Position numbers and translations under genes: made by a program. This document shows, one piece after another, positions 8,245 to 17,758 of a stretch of DNA of 64,000 bases (position 1 is the stretch's first letter; the number at the start of each line of letters is the position of its first letter). The notes beneath the pieces were generated by a model. It saw only the letters and a program-made list of their open reading frames with translations, did not search any database and was not told where the DNA came from. Origin of the DNA: Flavobacteriaceae bacterium (GTDB taxonomy: Bacteria; Bacteroidota; Bacteroidia; Flavobacteriales; Flavobacteriaceae); assembly GCA_947448525.1 (NCBI GenBank), contig CANFNV010000001.1:62001-126000 (forward strand), written 5' to 3'.

Positions 8245-9126
8245 ATGGATTTTTCAGCAAAAATGCTTCGTGATGATGCGTTAAAAGATAAAGTAATTAT
8301 TGTAACTGGAGGGGGGAGCGGACTTGGTAAAGCCATGACCAAATATTTTTTAGAATTAGGAGCTCATGTTACTATTACTTCAAGAGATTTAAAAAAATTA
8401 CAAAATACAGCCAAAGAACTTGAAACCGAAACAGGTGGAAAATGTTTAGCGTTACAATGCGATGTGCGGCATTATGAACAAGTGGAAGCGATGCTTGCAG
8501 AAGTATTAAAAACTTTTGAAAAAGTAGATATATTATTAAATAATGCCGCTGGAAACTTCATTTCGCCTACTGAGCGTTTGTCAGCTAATGCATTTGATAC
8601 TATTATAGATATTGTATTAAAGGGTTCTAAAAATTGCACTTTGGCACTAGGAAAACATTGGATAGCACAAAAACAAACAAATTGTACTGTTTTAAACATT
8701 GTTACCACTTATGCTTGGACAGGTTCAGGATATGTAGTTCCAAGTGCTACTGCAAAAGCCGGAGTACTTGCAATGACTCGAAGTTTGGCTGTAGAATGGG
8801 CAAAATATGGCATTAGAATGAATGCTATTGCACCAGGGCCTTTCCCTACAAAAGGCGCCTGGGAACGTTTATTGCCGGGTGATTTAGCTTCAAAATTTGA
8901 TATGACTAAAAAAGTGCCCCTAAGAAGAGTAGGGAACCATCAAGAACTTGCAAATTTAGCTGCCTATTTAGTTTCTGATTTTTCTGCCTATATCAATGGC
9001 GAAGTAGTTACAATTGATGGAGGTGAATGGTTGCAAGGTGCAGGAGAATTCAATATGCTGGAACAAATTCCAACCGAAATGTGGGACATGCTCGAGATGA
9101 TAATAAAAAATAAGGGGAGTAAATAA
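8245..9126 (+). CDS. short-chain dehydrogenase, 2,4-dienoyl-CoA reductase-like
   Basis: A 293-residue SDR with the Rossmann TGGGSGLG motif (21-28) and NNAAGNF (99-105). The classical YxxxK is replaced by Ser167-x3-Lys171, with a Tyr at 156, exactly 11 residues before the Ser. This is the Tyr/Ser/Lys spacing known from mammalian 2,4-dienoyl-CoA reductase (Tyr199, Ser210, Lys214), so an NADPH-dependent dienoyl-CoA reductase acting in degradation of polyunsaturated fatty acids is likely. It is divergent from fabH and shares a palindromic site with it. It is probably monocistronic; 208 bp follow before parA. Confidence 0.85.
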   Translation: MDFSAKMLRDDALKDKVIIVTGGGSGLGKAMTKYFLELGAHVTITSRDLKKLQNTAKELETETGGKCLALQCDVRHYEQVEAMLAEVLKTFEKVDILLNNAAGNFISPTERLSANAFDTIIDIVLKGSKNCTLALGKHWIAQKQTNCTVLNIVTTYAWTGSGYVVPSATAKAGVLAMTRSLAVEWAKYGIRMNAIAPGPFPTKGAWERLLPGDLASKFDMTKKVPLRRVGNHQELANLAAYLVSDFSAYINGEVVTIDGGEWLQGAGEFNMLEQIPTEMWDMLEMIIKNKGSK

Positions 9127-9334
9127 TGCTCCGTATTCAGTAGATAATGTTCCATAAATTGCTAAATAGTTTTATTTTTAAGGCTGGCAGAATCATTGTT
9201 TTGGCATTTTAAGTAATTGTTATTCATCTATTTTCTAAATTTTATGTTCTAAACTTTACAACATTGTTAACAAATAATGCTTTTATAAACCATAAAAAAT
9301 TGTATTTTTACCACTCAAAATTTGAATTGAATAC
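9127..9334. other. intergenic region before parA
   Basis: I see no ORF and no clear promoter match here; TATTTTTA at 9303-9310 differs from TAnnTTTG only in its last base and is the best candidate -7 for parA. No parS-like palindrome is visible. Confidence 0.4.
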
Positions 9335-10102
9335 ATGGGCAAAATCATTGCAATAGCCAATCAGAAAGGTGGTGTAGGAAAAACAACTACTTCGGTAAAT
9401 TTAGCTGCGTCACTTGGAGTTTTAGAGAAAAAAGTTTTACTTATCGATGCCGATCCCCAAGCCAATGCAAGTTCGGGATTGGGAATTGATGTGGAAAGCG
9501 TTGAAATTGGTTCCTATCAAGTAATAGAACACAGTAATACTCCTGAAGAAGCTATAGTAAAATCGAGTTCTCCTAATGTAGATATTATTCCTGCTCATAT
9601 TGACTTGGTTGCTATCGAAATTGAACTAGTTGACAAAAAAAATCGGGAATATATGCTTAAACAAGCATTAGAGAAAATAAAAGAAAACTACGATTACATT
9701 ATAATTGATTGTGCACCATCATTGGGTTTATTAACATTAAATGCTTTAACTGCTGCCGATTCTGTAATCATTCCTATTCAATGTGAGTATTTTGCATTAG
9801 AAGGTTTAGGAAAATTATTAAATACTATAAAAAGTGTTCAAAAAATTCACAATCCAGCACTGGATATTGAAGGATTACTTTTAACGATGTTTGATTCCCG
9901 TTTGCGTCTATCCAATCAAGTAGTCGAAGAAGTTCAAAAACATTTTAACGATATGGTTTTTAAAACCATTATACAACGAAATGTAAAGTTAAGTGAAGCT
10001 CCAAGTTATGGTGAAAGTATTATTGCCTTTGATGCTACTAGTAAAGGAGCTAGCAATTACTTGAGTTTAGCAGAAGAAGTTATCCAAAAAAACAGCAATT
10101 AA
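9335..10102 (+). CDS. parA: chromosome partitioning ATPase ParA/Soj
   Basis: ParA is the deviant Walker-type ATPase that, with ParB and parS, segregates chromosome origins. At 255 residues it has the deviant Walker A motif KGGVGKTT (11-18), DADPQANAS (about 39-47), the Walker B-like IIIDCAPSLG, and PIQCEYFALEGL. The parB gene follows after 3 nt and forms the usual parAB pair. The replication origin is often near this locus, but no dnaA gene or origin is visible in the window. Confidence 0.96.
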   Translation: MGKIIAIANQKGGVGKTTTSVNLAASLGVLEKKVLLIDADPQANASSGLGIDVESVEIGSYQVIEHSNTPEEAIVKSSSPNVDIIPAHIDLVAIEIELVDKKNREYMLKQALEKIKENYDYIIIDCAPSLGLLTLNALTAADSVIIPIQCEYFALEGLGKLLNTIKSVQKIHNPALDIEGLLLTMFDSRLRLSNQVVEEVQKHFNDMVFKTIIQRNVKLSEAPSYGESIIAFDATSKGASNYLSLAEEVIQKNSN

Positions 10103-10105
10103 TTT

Positions 10106-11002
10106 ATGGCAAAAGCAATAAAAAAACAAGCATTAGGACGCGGTTTATCAGCACTTTTAAAAGATCCAGAAAACGATATTAAATCGGTGGATGACAAAAA
10201 TGCCGATAAAGTTGTCGGAAATATATTGGAAGTTGATATTGACGCAATTGAAATCAATCCGTTTCAACCCAGAACAAATTTTAATGAAGAAGCGCTACAA
10301 GAATTGGCAACTTCTATTAAAGAGCTTGGAGTAATCCAGCCAATTACTGTTAGAAAATTAGACTTTAATAAATACCAATTAATTTCTGGAGAACGTCGTT
10401 TGCGTGCTTCTAAGTTAGTTGGAAATACAACAATACCCGCTTATATTCGTATTGCGAATGATAATGAGTCATTGATTATGGCATTAGTTGAAAATATTCA
10501 ACGTCATGATTTAGATCCAATAGAAATTGCATTATCCTACCAACGTTTGATTGAAGAAATTCAATTGACACAAGAGCAAATGAGTGAGCGTGTGGGTAAA
10601 AAACGTTCCACAATAACCAATTACCTGCGTCTTTTAAAATTAGACCCAATTATTCAAACGGGCATTCGAGATAGTTTTATCAGTATGGGTCACGGACGTG
10701 CGATGATTAACATAGATGACCAAGATGCTCAAACTGATATTTATCAAAAAATTGTAAGTCAGAATCTTTCTGTTAGAGACACTGAAGCTTTGATTAAAAA
10801 ATACCAAGATGGTTTAAAACCTGCTACAAAAGTTAAAAAAGAAAGTTATTTCACCATTGCGGAAGACCAAAAGAAAGCGATCACTAATTTCTTCGGGGCA
10901 AAAGTGGAGGTGACAATTGCGGGGAACGGAAAAGGGAAAATAGCGATTCCGTTTCATTCAGAAGAAGATTTCAATCGTATTATTAAACTAATTAACGATT
11001 AG
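10106..11002 (+). CDS. parB: chromosome partitioning protein ParB
   Basis: ParB binds parS, spreads along DNA using CTP and stimulates ParA. The 298-residue protein starts with the basic ALGRGLSALL box (about 9-18). It then has the ParB/Srx CTPase domain with INPFQPR, SGERRLRAS and ENIQRHDLDPIEIA, a KorB-like HTH (QEQMSERVGKKRSTITNYLR) and a C-terminal dimerization domain. It follows parA by 3 nt, and its TAG stop overlaps the GTG of the next gene by one base. Confidence 0.96.
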   Translation: MAKAIKKQALGRGLSALLKDPENDIKSVDDKNADKVVGNILEVDIDAIEINPFQPRTNFNEEALQELATSIKELGVIQPITVRKLDFNKYQLISGERRLRASKLVGNTTIPAYIRIANDNESLIMALVENIQRHDLDPIEIALSYQRLIEEIQLTQEQMSERVGKKRSTITNYLRLLKLDPIIQTGIRDSFISMGHGRAMINIDDQDAQTDIYQKIVSQNLSVRDTEALIKKYQDGLKPATKVKKESYFTIAEDQKKAITNFFGAKVEVTIAGNGKGKIAIPFHSEEDFNRIIKLIND

Positions 11003-11562
11003 TGATTCGTTCATTTCATATCATAATATTGGTATTCCTGCTAGGGAATTTTTCTTCATTTTCACAAACAGAATTAGGCGAATCATTGATTATCAAAGAT
11101 ACCATCCGAAAATCATCCGATATGAATGTTTTAGCACCCGCTAAAGCCGCATTTTATTCGGCAGTATTTCCGGGTATGGGACAAGTTTACAATAAAAAAT
11201 ATTGGAAATTGCCCATAGTTTATGGAGCATTAGGAACAACAATTTATTTTTATATCAATAACAATAGAAAATACCATCTTTACAGAGATGCTTATAAGCT
11301 AAGACTAGAAGGGCTACCTGATGATTATTCCTATCTTGATAATTCTCGTTTAATTGCTGCACAAAAATTCTATCAAAAAAACAGAGATTTATCCGCGTTA
11401 TTGACGGGTCTTTTTTACATCTTGAACATTGTTGAAGCTAATGTTGATGCACATTTAATGAATTTTAATGTAAATGATAAATTAACGGTTAAACCCGATT
11501 TGTTTCGAGACCAGTTTACAGCAAAAGATAATTTGGGCATTTGTTTGACCTTGAAATTGTAA
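11002..11562 (+). CDS. DUF5683 membrane protein
   Basis: A 186-residue protein with an N-terminal signal peptide ending about FSSFSQ. It has a PAKAAFYSAVFPGMGQVYNKKYWKLP motif region typical of DUF5683 and two further hydrophobic segments (about 73-87 and 130-146). The start is GTG, sharing its G with the parB TAG stop (TAGTG), so translation is probably coupled. The function is unknown. It regularly follows parB in Flavobacteriaceae (family knowledge). Confidence 0.8.
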   Translation: MIRSFHIIILVFLLGNFSSFSQTELGESLIIKDTIRKSSDMNVLAPAKAAFYSAVFPGMGQVYNKKYWKLPIVYGALGTTIYFYINNNRKYHLYRDAYKLRLEGLPDDYSYLDNSRLIAAQKFYQKNRDLSALLTGLFYILNIVEANVDAHLMNFNVNDKLTVKPDLFRDQFTAKDNLGICLTLKL

Positions 11563-11611
11563 AATTTTCTTAAACTTGTAACAACTCAATATGTATATCA
11601 ACTAATCCATT

Positions 11612-12322
11612 ATGAAAATAGCACTTTTAGGATACGGAAAAATGGGAAAAGTCATCGAAAGAATTGCTTTGGAACGTGGCCATGAAATTGTGTTACGAAA
11701 ATCAAGTTCTGATTCTTATAACGGATTAGAAAATGCCGAAATTGCTATTGATTTTAGTATTCCCAATGCTGCTGTCAGTAATATTTCGGAATGTTTACAA
11801 AATAATATTCCAATAGTTTCGGGTACTACCGGATGGTTAGTCGACTATCCAAAAATGGTAGCACTTTGTGAAGAAAAAAAGGGTGCTTTTATTTATGGTT
11901 CTAATTTTAGTTTGGGTGTGAATTTGTTTTTCGAATTGAATGATTATTTGGCAAAAATGATATCGAAGTTTAATCAATATTCAGTTTCGATAGAGGAAAT
12001 TCATCATACTCAAAAAATAGATACTCCGAGTGGTACCGCCATTTCTTTAGCCAACGGAATTATCGAAAATTCGAATTATTCTGATTGGAGTTTGGATAAA
12101 AATTCAAATGAGAATAGTATCTATATTGATGCTCAAAGAATAGAAAATGTTCCAGGAACACACAGCATATTTTGCAAATCAGAAGTAGACACTATAGAAA
12201 TAAAACACACGGCACATAACCGTGATGGATTTGCCCTAGGTTCGGTAATAGCTGCCGAATGGTTGGTTGGAAAAAGAGGAGTGTTTACAATGAGGGATGT
12301 TTTAGAATTGAAATTATTATAG
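11612..12322 (+). CDS. dapB: 4-hydroxy-tetrahydrodipicolinate reductase
   Basis: DapB reduces HTPA to tetrahydrodipicolinate with NAD(P)H in the lysine and meso-diaminopimelate pathway. The 236 residues include the N-terminal dinucleotide motif GYGKMGK (7-13), the SGTTGW segment (about 70-75), and the substrate-binding EIHHTQKIDTPSGTA signature. It is slightly shorter than proteobacterial DapB (about 270), which is usual in Bacteroidota. It follows the DUF5683 gene by 49 nt and precedes lepB by 51 nt, so an operon from parA to lepB is plausible. Confidence 0.96.
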   Translation: MKIALLGYGKMGKVIERIALERGHEIVLRKSSSDSYNGLENAEIAIDFSIPNAAVSNISECLQNNIPIVSGTTGWLVDYPKMVALCEEKKGAFIYGSNFSLGVNLFFELNDYLAKMISKFNQYSVSIEEIHHTQKIDTPSGTAISLANGIIENSNYSDWSLDKNSNENSIYIDAQRIENVPGTHSIFCKSEVDTIEIKHTAHNRDGFALGSVIAAEWLVGKRGVFTMRDVLELKLL

Positions 12323-12373
12323 TATTATAACCCGTTTTTAGTTAAAAACTTTAAACCTTAAACAAATAAAACA

Positions 12374-13927
12374 ATGAACGTAAATCAATGGCTATTCTTT
12401 TTTCTTGGAGTTCAACTCCTTCATTTTTTTGGAACTTGGAAATTATATCAAAAAGCAGGTAGAAAATCTTGGGAAGCAGCCATTCCAATATACAATTCTA
12501 TTGTATTGATGAAAATTATCAATCGCCCAACTTGGTGGACGGTATTATTATTTATACCTATAATAAACTTGATCATGTTTCCAGTGGTTTGGGTTGAAAC
12601 ATTGAGAAGTTTTGGTAAAAAATCTTCCAATGATACGCTGTTAGGAATTGTGACTTTTGGATTATATATTTATTATATTAATTATACACAAGAGGTGGTC
12701 TATCATGCTGAAAGAAGTACGACTGCAACTACTAAAGTAGGCGATACCGTGAGTTCGTTATTGTTTGCCGTTATTGTGGCTACCTTTGTTCATACCTATT
12801 TTATTCAACCGTTTACCATTCCTACCGCTTCGTTAGAAAAATCATTATTAATTGGTGATTTCTTGTTTGTAAGTAAAATGAATTATGGTGCACGCGTGCC
12901 AATGACCACGGTTGCTGCTCCCATGGTACATGATACATTGCCATTGATTCATTCCAAATCATATCTTAAATTACCGCAATTACCTTATTTTAGATTTCCA
13001 GGATTTGAGAAAATTAAAAATAATGATATTGTAGTTTTCAATTGGCCGGGTGATACAGTGGTAAAATTCTTTGATAAAACAGGCCCAAGAGTTGATAAAC
13101 CTATTGATAAAAAATCGAATTACGTTAAGCGTTGCCTCGGAATTCCGGGTGATTCTTTAAAAATTATTGATGGAATTGTATATATTAATGGTAAGAAATT
13201 GATTTTACCCGAAAGAGCAAAGCCGCAATTTTCTTATGTTGTTGTTTACGACAAGAAAACTCCTATTGATATTGAAGGATTATTATTCGATTTAAAAATA
13301 AATGCTGCAGATGCACCAGGAGCGATGAATCAAAATAATGATTCTCTCTATTTTCCTGCGGTGACAGCCGAAAGTGCAGAAAAATTGAAACACATTACCG
13401 GATTTACTTCAGTTGAGCGATTTGTTAACAAGAAACCTGATTTAAGTGTTTTTCCTCATAGTAAACCTTGGAATATTGATAACTATGGCCCAATTTATAT
13501 TCCGAAAGAAGGTAAAACAGTTCCATTGGATTTGATTTCATTGCCCTTGTACAAAAGAATTATCTCTGAATATGAAGGTAACAAATTAGAGTTAAAAGGA
13601 AATGAAATTTTCATCAACAATAAAAAAGCAACTTCATATACCTTCAAACAAAACTATTATTGGATGATGGGAGATAACCGTCATCGTTCCGAAGATAGTC
13701 GCTATTGGGGCTATGTTCCAGAAAACCACATTGTAGGTAAACCCATCTTTATTTGGATGAGTTGGAATAGTGAAGGTAAAGGAATCATGAATAAAATTCG
13801 CTGGGAACGTTTGTTTACTACTGTTAGTGGTGAAGGACAACCTAAATCGTATTTTAAAGTTTTCTTATTTTTACTAGTAGCTTATTTTGTTGGGGAGCAT
13901 TTTTGGAAGAAACGAAAAAACAATTAA
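12374..13927 (+). CDS. lepB: signal peptidase I with N-terminal membrane extension
   Basis: LepB removes signal peptides at the outer face of the inner membrane. The 517 residues are much longer than E. coli LepB (324). Residues 1-100 form an extra multi-pass membrane segment, and residues 125-145 are the usual anchor. The catalytic Ser is Ser153 in IPTASLEKSLLIGD, where the usual Met after Ser is Leu. The catalytic Lys is Lys252 in YVKRCLGIPGD, and box E is MGDNRHRSEDSRYWG. A long insertion lies between the Lys region and box E. A further hydrophobic helix is near the C-terminus (about 497-510). Confidence 0.94.
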   Translation: MNVNQWLFFFLGVQLLHFFGTWKLYQKAGRKSWEAAIPIYNSIVLMKIINRPTWWTVLLFIPIINLIMFPVVWVETLRSFGKKSSNDTLLGIVTFGLYIYYINYTQEVVYHAERSTTATTKVGDTVSSLLFAVIVATFVHTYFIQPFTIPTASLEKSLLIGDFLFVSKMNYGARVPMTTVAAPMVHDTLPLIHSKSYLKLPQLPYFRFPGFEKIKNNDIVVFNWPGDTVVKFFDKTGPRVDKPIDKKSNYVKRCLGIPGDSLKIIDGIVYINGKKLILPERAKPQFSYVVVYDKKTPIDIEGLLFDLKINAADAPGAMNQNNDSLYFPAVTAESAEKLKHITGFTSVERFVNKKPDLSVFPHSKPWNIDNYGPIYIPKEGKTVPLDLISLPLYKRIISEYEGNKLELKGNEIFINNKKATSYTFKQNYYWMMGDNRHRSEDSRYWGYVPENHIVGKPIFIWMSWNSEGKGIMNKIRWERLFTTVSGEGQPKSYFKVFLFLLVAYFVGEHFWKKRKNN

Positions 13928-13971
13928 TTAATTTGATAATGTAACAATTTGATAATTGATTTTAAATGATA

Positions 13972-14008
13972 AAAAGTCATATCGTCTGTAATGGACTTTA
14001 TGACTTTT
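13972..14008. terminator. inverted repeat after lepB
   Basis: AAAAGTCATA (13972-13981) and TATGACTTTT (13999-14008) form a perfect 10-bp stem with a 17-nt loop, ending in four T on the plus strand. It may end the parA-lepB transcript, but the T run is short. It overlaps the earliest possible ATG (13991) of the next gene, which argues for the later start at 14033. Confidence 0.45.
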
Positions 14009-14032
14009 GACTTTAAAACTTTTAAAGAAATA

Positions 14033-14668
14033 ATGAACAATATATTACTATATCCTTCCTATTTTCCTTCAATAAGTCATTTCATTACAATGGCTCAAGC
14101 AGAAACGATTACATTTGAAATGGAAGACAATTTCCAAAAACAAACCAATCGCAATCGCATGTATATTTATAGTCCAAATGGAATTCAGTTGTTGAATATT
14201 CCTGTAAAACATAGCAAAGAAATCCATCAGAAAACCAAAGACGTACGAATTGAAAATGATTTTGATTGGCAAAAACAACATTTTAAGTCATTGAATGCGG
14301 CTTACAGAAGTTCTCCTTTCTTTGAATATTTTGAAGATGATATTCGTCCAATATTTGAAAAAAAACATGATTTTTTAATGGATTTTAATATAGAAACTAT
14401 TGCAATTGTAAGTAACTGTTTGAGGATGAATTTAAACTATCAGGAAACAACAGAATATTTTCACCTAGCTACTGATTTTAAGGATTATAGAAGTTTGGTG
14501 AATGGAAAAAAAGAGGTAACTATTATAGAATCCTACACTCAGGTTTTTGATAACAAACACGGATTTATTAATAACTTGAGTATTTTGGATTTACTATTTA
14601 ATGAAGGTCGTTATGCATTGGATTATTTGAAAAAGCAAACCTTACCTTTATCTAAATCTATACTTTAG
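14033..14668 (+). CDS. WbqC family protein
   Basis: A 211-residue protein of the WbqC type. The N-terminus MNNILLYPSYFPS matches the family start, so I place the start at 14033; an in-frame ATG at 13991 would add 14 residues and lies inside an inverted repeat. Residues from about 40 include the NRMYIYSPNGIQLLNIPV region, and QKQHFKSLNAAYRSSPFFEYF is the conserved core. The biochemical role is unknown; some relatives lie in O-antigen or glycan clusters. It is alone here between lepB and the convergent efflux operon. Confidence 0.85.
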   Translation: MNNILLYPSYFPSISHFITMAQAETITFEMEDNFQKQTNRNRMYIYSPNGIQLLNIPVKHSKEIHQKTKDVRIENDFDWQKQHFKSLNAAYRSSPFFEYFEDDIRPIFEKKHDFLMDFNIETIAIVSNCLRMNLNYQETTEYFHLATDFKDYRSLVNGKKEVTIIESYTQVFDNKHGFINNLSILDLLFNEGRYALDYLKKQTLPLSKSIL

Positions 14669-14705
14669 ATTTATAATAAGTAAACTAATTATTACATCAT
14701 GCTTT

Positions 14706-17700
14706 TTAAAAATGCTCAAAATGTTTTTCGTCTTTATATACTTGTACTAATAAACTAGGCAAGACGATTAATAATAACGGTATAGCAATAATAAATCCAC
14801 CTATTACGGCTATTGCGAGTGGTTGATGTAATTCAGAACCCGTTCCTATTCCTATAGCTAGAGGCAAAAGTGCTATTATTGCTCCCAAAGCCGTCATTAG
14901 TTTAGGTCGTAATCGGGTTGAAATAGAATAAATGATGGACTCATTTACATTTCGTGTCAATTTGAAGGTTTCTTTAAATTGAAGAAAAGTAAAAATAGCA
15001 TTTTCCGCAATAATACCAACAATCATAATTATTCCGGTATAACTTCCAACATTTAATGGAGTTCCTGTAATAAAAAGCAGCAAATAACTTCCCGAAATTC
15101 CTAAAATTGAGATAAAAAGAATCACAAGTGCTACTCTAAAATCTTTAAATAAAAATAAAATCACCCCAAAAACCAATAAAGATGAAGCAATTAAAATCAG
15201 CAATAATTCTTTAAAAGATTGCTGTTGGTCTTTATAAGCACCACCATAATCAATATAATATCCCGATGGAAGATGGACTTCGGCAGTTACTTTATTTTGA
15301 ATTTCTTTCATTACACTTCCTAAATCTCGGTTATCCAATCGTCCCGTAATGACATTCATCATTTGGAGGTTTTCACGTTGAATTTCGGCAATACCTTTTT
15401 GAATTCTAATAGTAACTAATTTAGTAATAGGAACCCATTGTCCGTTAGGTAAAAAAAGTTTCAGTTGCTTAATATCGTTCAAGCTTCGCTTTTGTTCGTT
15501 GGCATAAATTAATCGAATTGGAATAACACGTTCATTTTCCAACAAACTGCCGACCACATTACCTTCAAGAGCTGTTTGCAATTGAAACTGTAAATTACTA
15601 GGTGTAATTCCGTATTGCGCCAGTTGTTTGTAATTGGGTTCAATATTAATTGCAGGACCAGCCAAAACAATACCATCAAAAACATCGGCAGTACCTTTTA
15701 CTTTTTCTACAATTGCAGCGATTTGTTTAGCTGTTTTTTGTAAAATAATTTGATTACCACCATAGACTTTGACCTCAATTGGCGAAACCGAACTCATTAA
15801 ATCCCCCAACATATCCCCTATAACTTGACCAAAATCGATTCGTAATGCGGGTTGTGTGGCTTCTACTCTAGCACGAATTTCATCAATAACGGCATTACTG
15901 GATTTGTTTCTGTCTTTTTTTAATTGAATTAAATAATCACCGCGGTTGGGCTCGGTAATAAAAAAACCCATTTGCGTGCCTGTTCGTCTACTGTAGGCAT
16001 CAACTTCTGGAATGCCGATGATTATTTTTTCAACTTCTTTAAGCATTCTATCCGTTTCTTCTAGAGAAGTTCCAGGTGGACTTTCATAATCTAAAACTAT
16101 ACTTCCTTCATCCATTTCAGGTAAAAAACCAGTTTCAAGGTTTGGGACTACAATCACTATTGAAATTATTAGTAAAATGCAAAATGAGATACTCAAAATA
16201 GGTTTTTCAATAAAAAAAGAAACCCATTTTTGTGTTTTAACATCGTGTGCTTTCGATTCTTTTTCTAAAGAATAACTATTTCCTTTTTTAGAAAGCAACA
16301 GATATACCACTGGAAGTAATAACCAGGTTACAAAAAATGAACATACTAATGTAATAATCATAGTATCTGTTAATACCTTAAAATAAGAACCTGCAACACC
16401 GCTCATTAATACAAAAGGAATAAAAATCACAATTGTACTAATAGAAGAACCTATCATGGCCGGAAATAAATAATTAATTGCTTTTTGCAATAACGAAATG
16501 GTAGGTTCATTCGGATGCTCTTCATGGGTTCTGTGAATTTGTTCTACAACAACTATCGCATCATCAATGATTAACCCTAGAGCAGCTGCAATGGCGCCTA
16601 AAGTCATGATATTAAACGTAGCACCGGTCAAGTACAAAACAATTAGAGTCAGCCCTAAAGTAACAGGAATAACAATCAATATAGTAGCACTTGCTTTGAA
16701 TGATTTTAAAAATAAAACCGCAACTATTATGGCTAATAGTAATCCAATGAGTAAACTGTCTGTAACACTTTTTACAGCATCATTTACAAAACTAGCTTGT
16801 TCGTAATAAGGCTTTATAGTAACACCATTTGGCATGATTTTTTTTAAGGCCGCCAACTTATCATTCATAGCATCAGAAATTGAAATCAAGTTGGAATTAG
16901 GTTGTTTAATAACTGCAATTAAAATACTTTCTTTTCCGTTGGCATTTACTTTTATATATTCTTTTGCTTCTCTAACTTCTACTTCCGATATGTCTTTAAG
17001 AGTAACTATTCCTTTTCCGTTGTTAAGGATTACAAGATTTTCAAGTTCGTCTTTTTTATCTACTTGTGCATTAGTTATCGTTAAATACAAATACCTATAA
17101 TCTGCTAAATAACCATTCGATTTTATAAAATTGGTTTGACTTAAAACCTGAGACACAACATCTGGTGTAATACCAAGAGTCGTCATTTTATCCATATTTA
17201 AAGACAACCAATATTCTTTTTCTTTACCACCAATGATTCTAATTTCGGAAACACCATCAATTTGCGAAAGAAACGGTTTAATGGTATAATTGGCAATTTT
17301 TTTTAATTCTAATGCTGATTTCCCATTTCCTTCCAAAGCATAACCAATTACAGGTAAAATGGAAGGATTCATTTTCTCAACTGTTATTTGAGTGCCAGGT
17401 GGAAGATTGTTCTGAATTTGATTAATCTGCTCTTCAATTCGTGTTTTACTCAAATCAATATCGGAATTCCAATTCATAAAAGCGGATATTTCACAACTTC
17501 CTCTGCTGGTGGTACTTCTTACAGTGTTTAAATTTTGAACTTTTTTTATGGCATTTTCAAGTGGTTTAGTAACCGTAATCATCATTTTTTCGATGGGTTG
17601 TTGTCCGGCATCGGCTATGACTTTTATCTTCGGAAACGTAATTTCTGGAAACAAACTCGTTTGCATTTTGGAATACGCAAAAATACCACCCAAAATAATC

Positions 17701-17753
17701 AGAAAAATTATTGTGCTTAAACCATTTTTATGCCTAACAAAAAAAGTATTCAT
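14706..17753 (-). CDS. RND family efflux transporter permease
   Basis: The 1015-residue inner-membrane proton-driven pump has the RND layout of an N-terminal helix, a periplasmic porter domain, helices 2-6, a second porter domain and helices 8-12. The acidic pair for proton relay is Asp397-Asp398 in LGLIIDDAIVVVEQ, as in HAE-1 drug pumps, whereas many heavy-metal pumps have only one acidic residue there. GSSISTIVIFIPFVLMSGVAG follows. The substrate cannot be told. It is the last gene of an operon with the adaptor (5-nt gap) and the TolC protein upstream. Confidence 0.93.
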   Translation of the reverse strand: MNTFFVRHKNGLSTIIFLIILGGIFAYSKMQTSLFPEITFPKIKVIADAGQQPIEKMMITVTKPLENAIKKVQNLNTVRSTTSRGSCEISAFMNWNSDIDLSKTRIEEQINQIQNNLPPGTQITVEKMNPSILPVIGYALEGNGKSALELKKIANYTIKPFLSQIDGVSEIRIIGGKEKEYWLSLNMDKMTTLGITPDVVSQVLSQTNFIKSNGYLADYRYLYLTITNAQVDKKDELENLVILNNGKGIVTLKDISEVEVREAKEYIKVNANGKESILIAVIKQPNSNLISISDAMNDKLAALKKIMPNGVTIKPYYEQASFVNDAVKSVTDSLLIGLLLAIIVAVLFLKSFKASATILIVIPVTLGLTLIVLYLTGATFNIMTLGAIAAALGLIIDDAIVVVEQIHRTHEEHPNEPTISLLQKAINYLFPAMIGSSISTIVIFIPFVLMSGVAGSYFKVLTDTMIITLVCSFFVTWLLLPVVYLLLSKKGNSYSLEKESKAHDVKTQKWVSFFIEKPILSISFCILLIISIVIVVPNLETGFLPEMDEGSIVLDYESPPGTSLEETDRMLKEVEKIIIGIPEVDAYSRRTGTQMGFFITEPNRGDYLIQLKKDRNKSSNAVIDEIRARVEATQPALRIDFGQVIGDMLGDLMSSVSPIEVKVYGGNQIILQKTAKQIAAIVEKVKGTADVFDGIVLAGPAINIEPNYKQLAQYGITPSNLQFQLQTALEGNVVGSLLENERVIPIRLIYANEQKRSLNDIKQLKLFLPNGQWVPITKLVTIRIQKGIAEIQRENLQMMNVITGRLDNRDLGSVMKEIQNKVTAEVHLPSGYYIDYGGAYKDQQQSFKELLLILIASSLLVFGVILFLFKDFRVALVILFISILGISGSYLLLFITGTPLNVGSYTGIIMIVGIIAENAIFTFLQFKETFKLTRNVNESIIYSISTRLRPKLMTALGAIIALLPLAIGIGTGSELHQPLAIAVIGGFIIAIPLLLIVLPSLLVQVYKDEKHFEHF

Positions 17754-17758
17754 ACCCT

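Noticed and set aside
9127..11002. parS site near parAB
   Set aside because: I looked for the TGTTNCACGTGAAACA type palindrome around and inside parA-parB and found none; the few CACGTG hexamers in the window lack the flanks.
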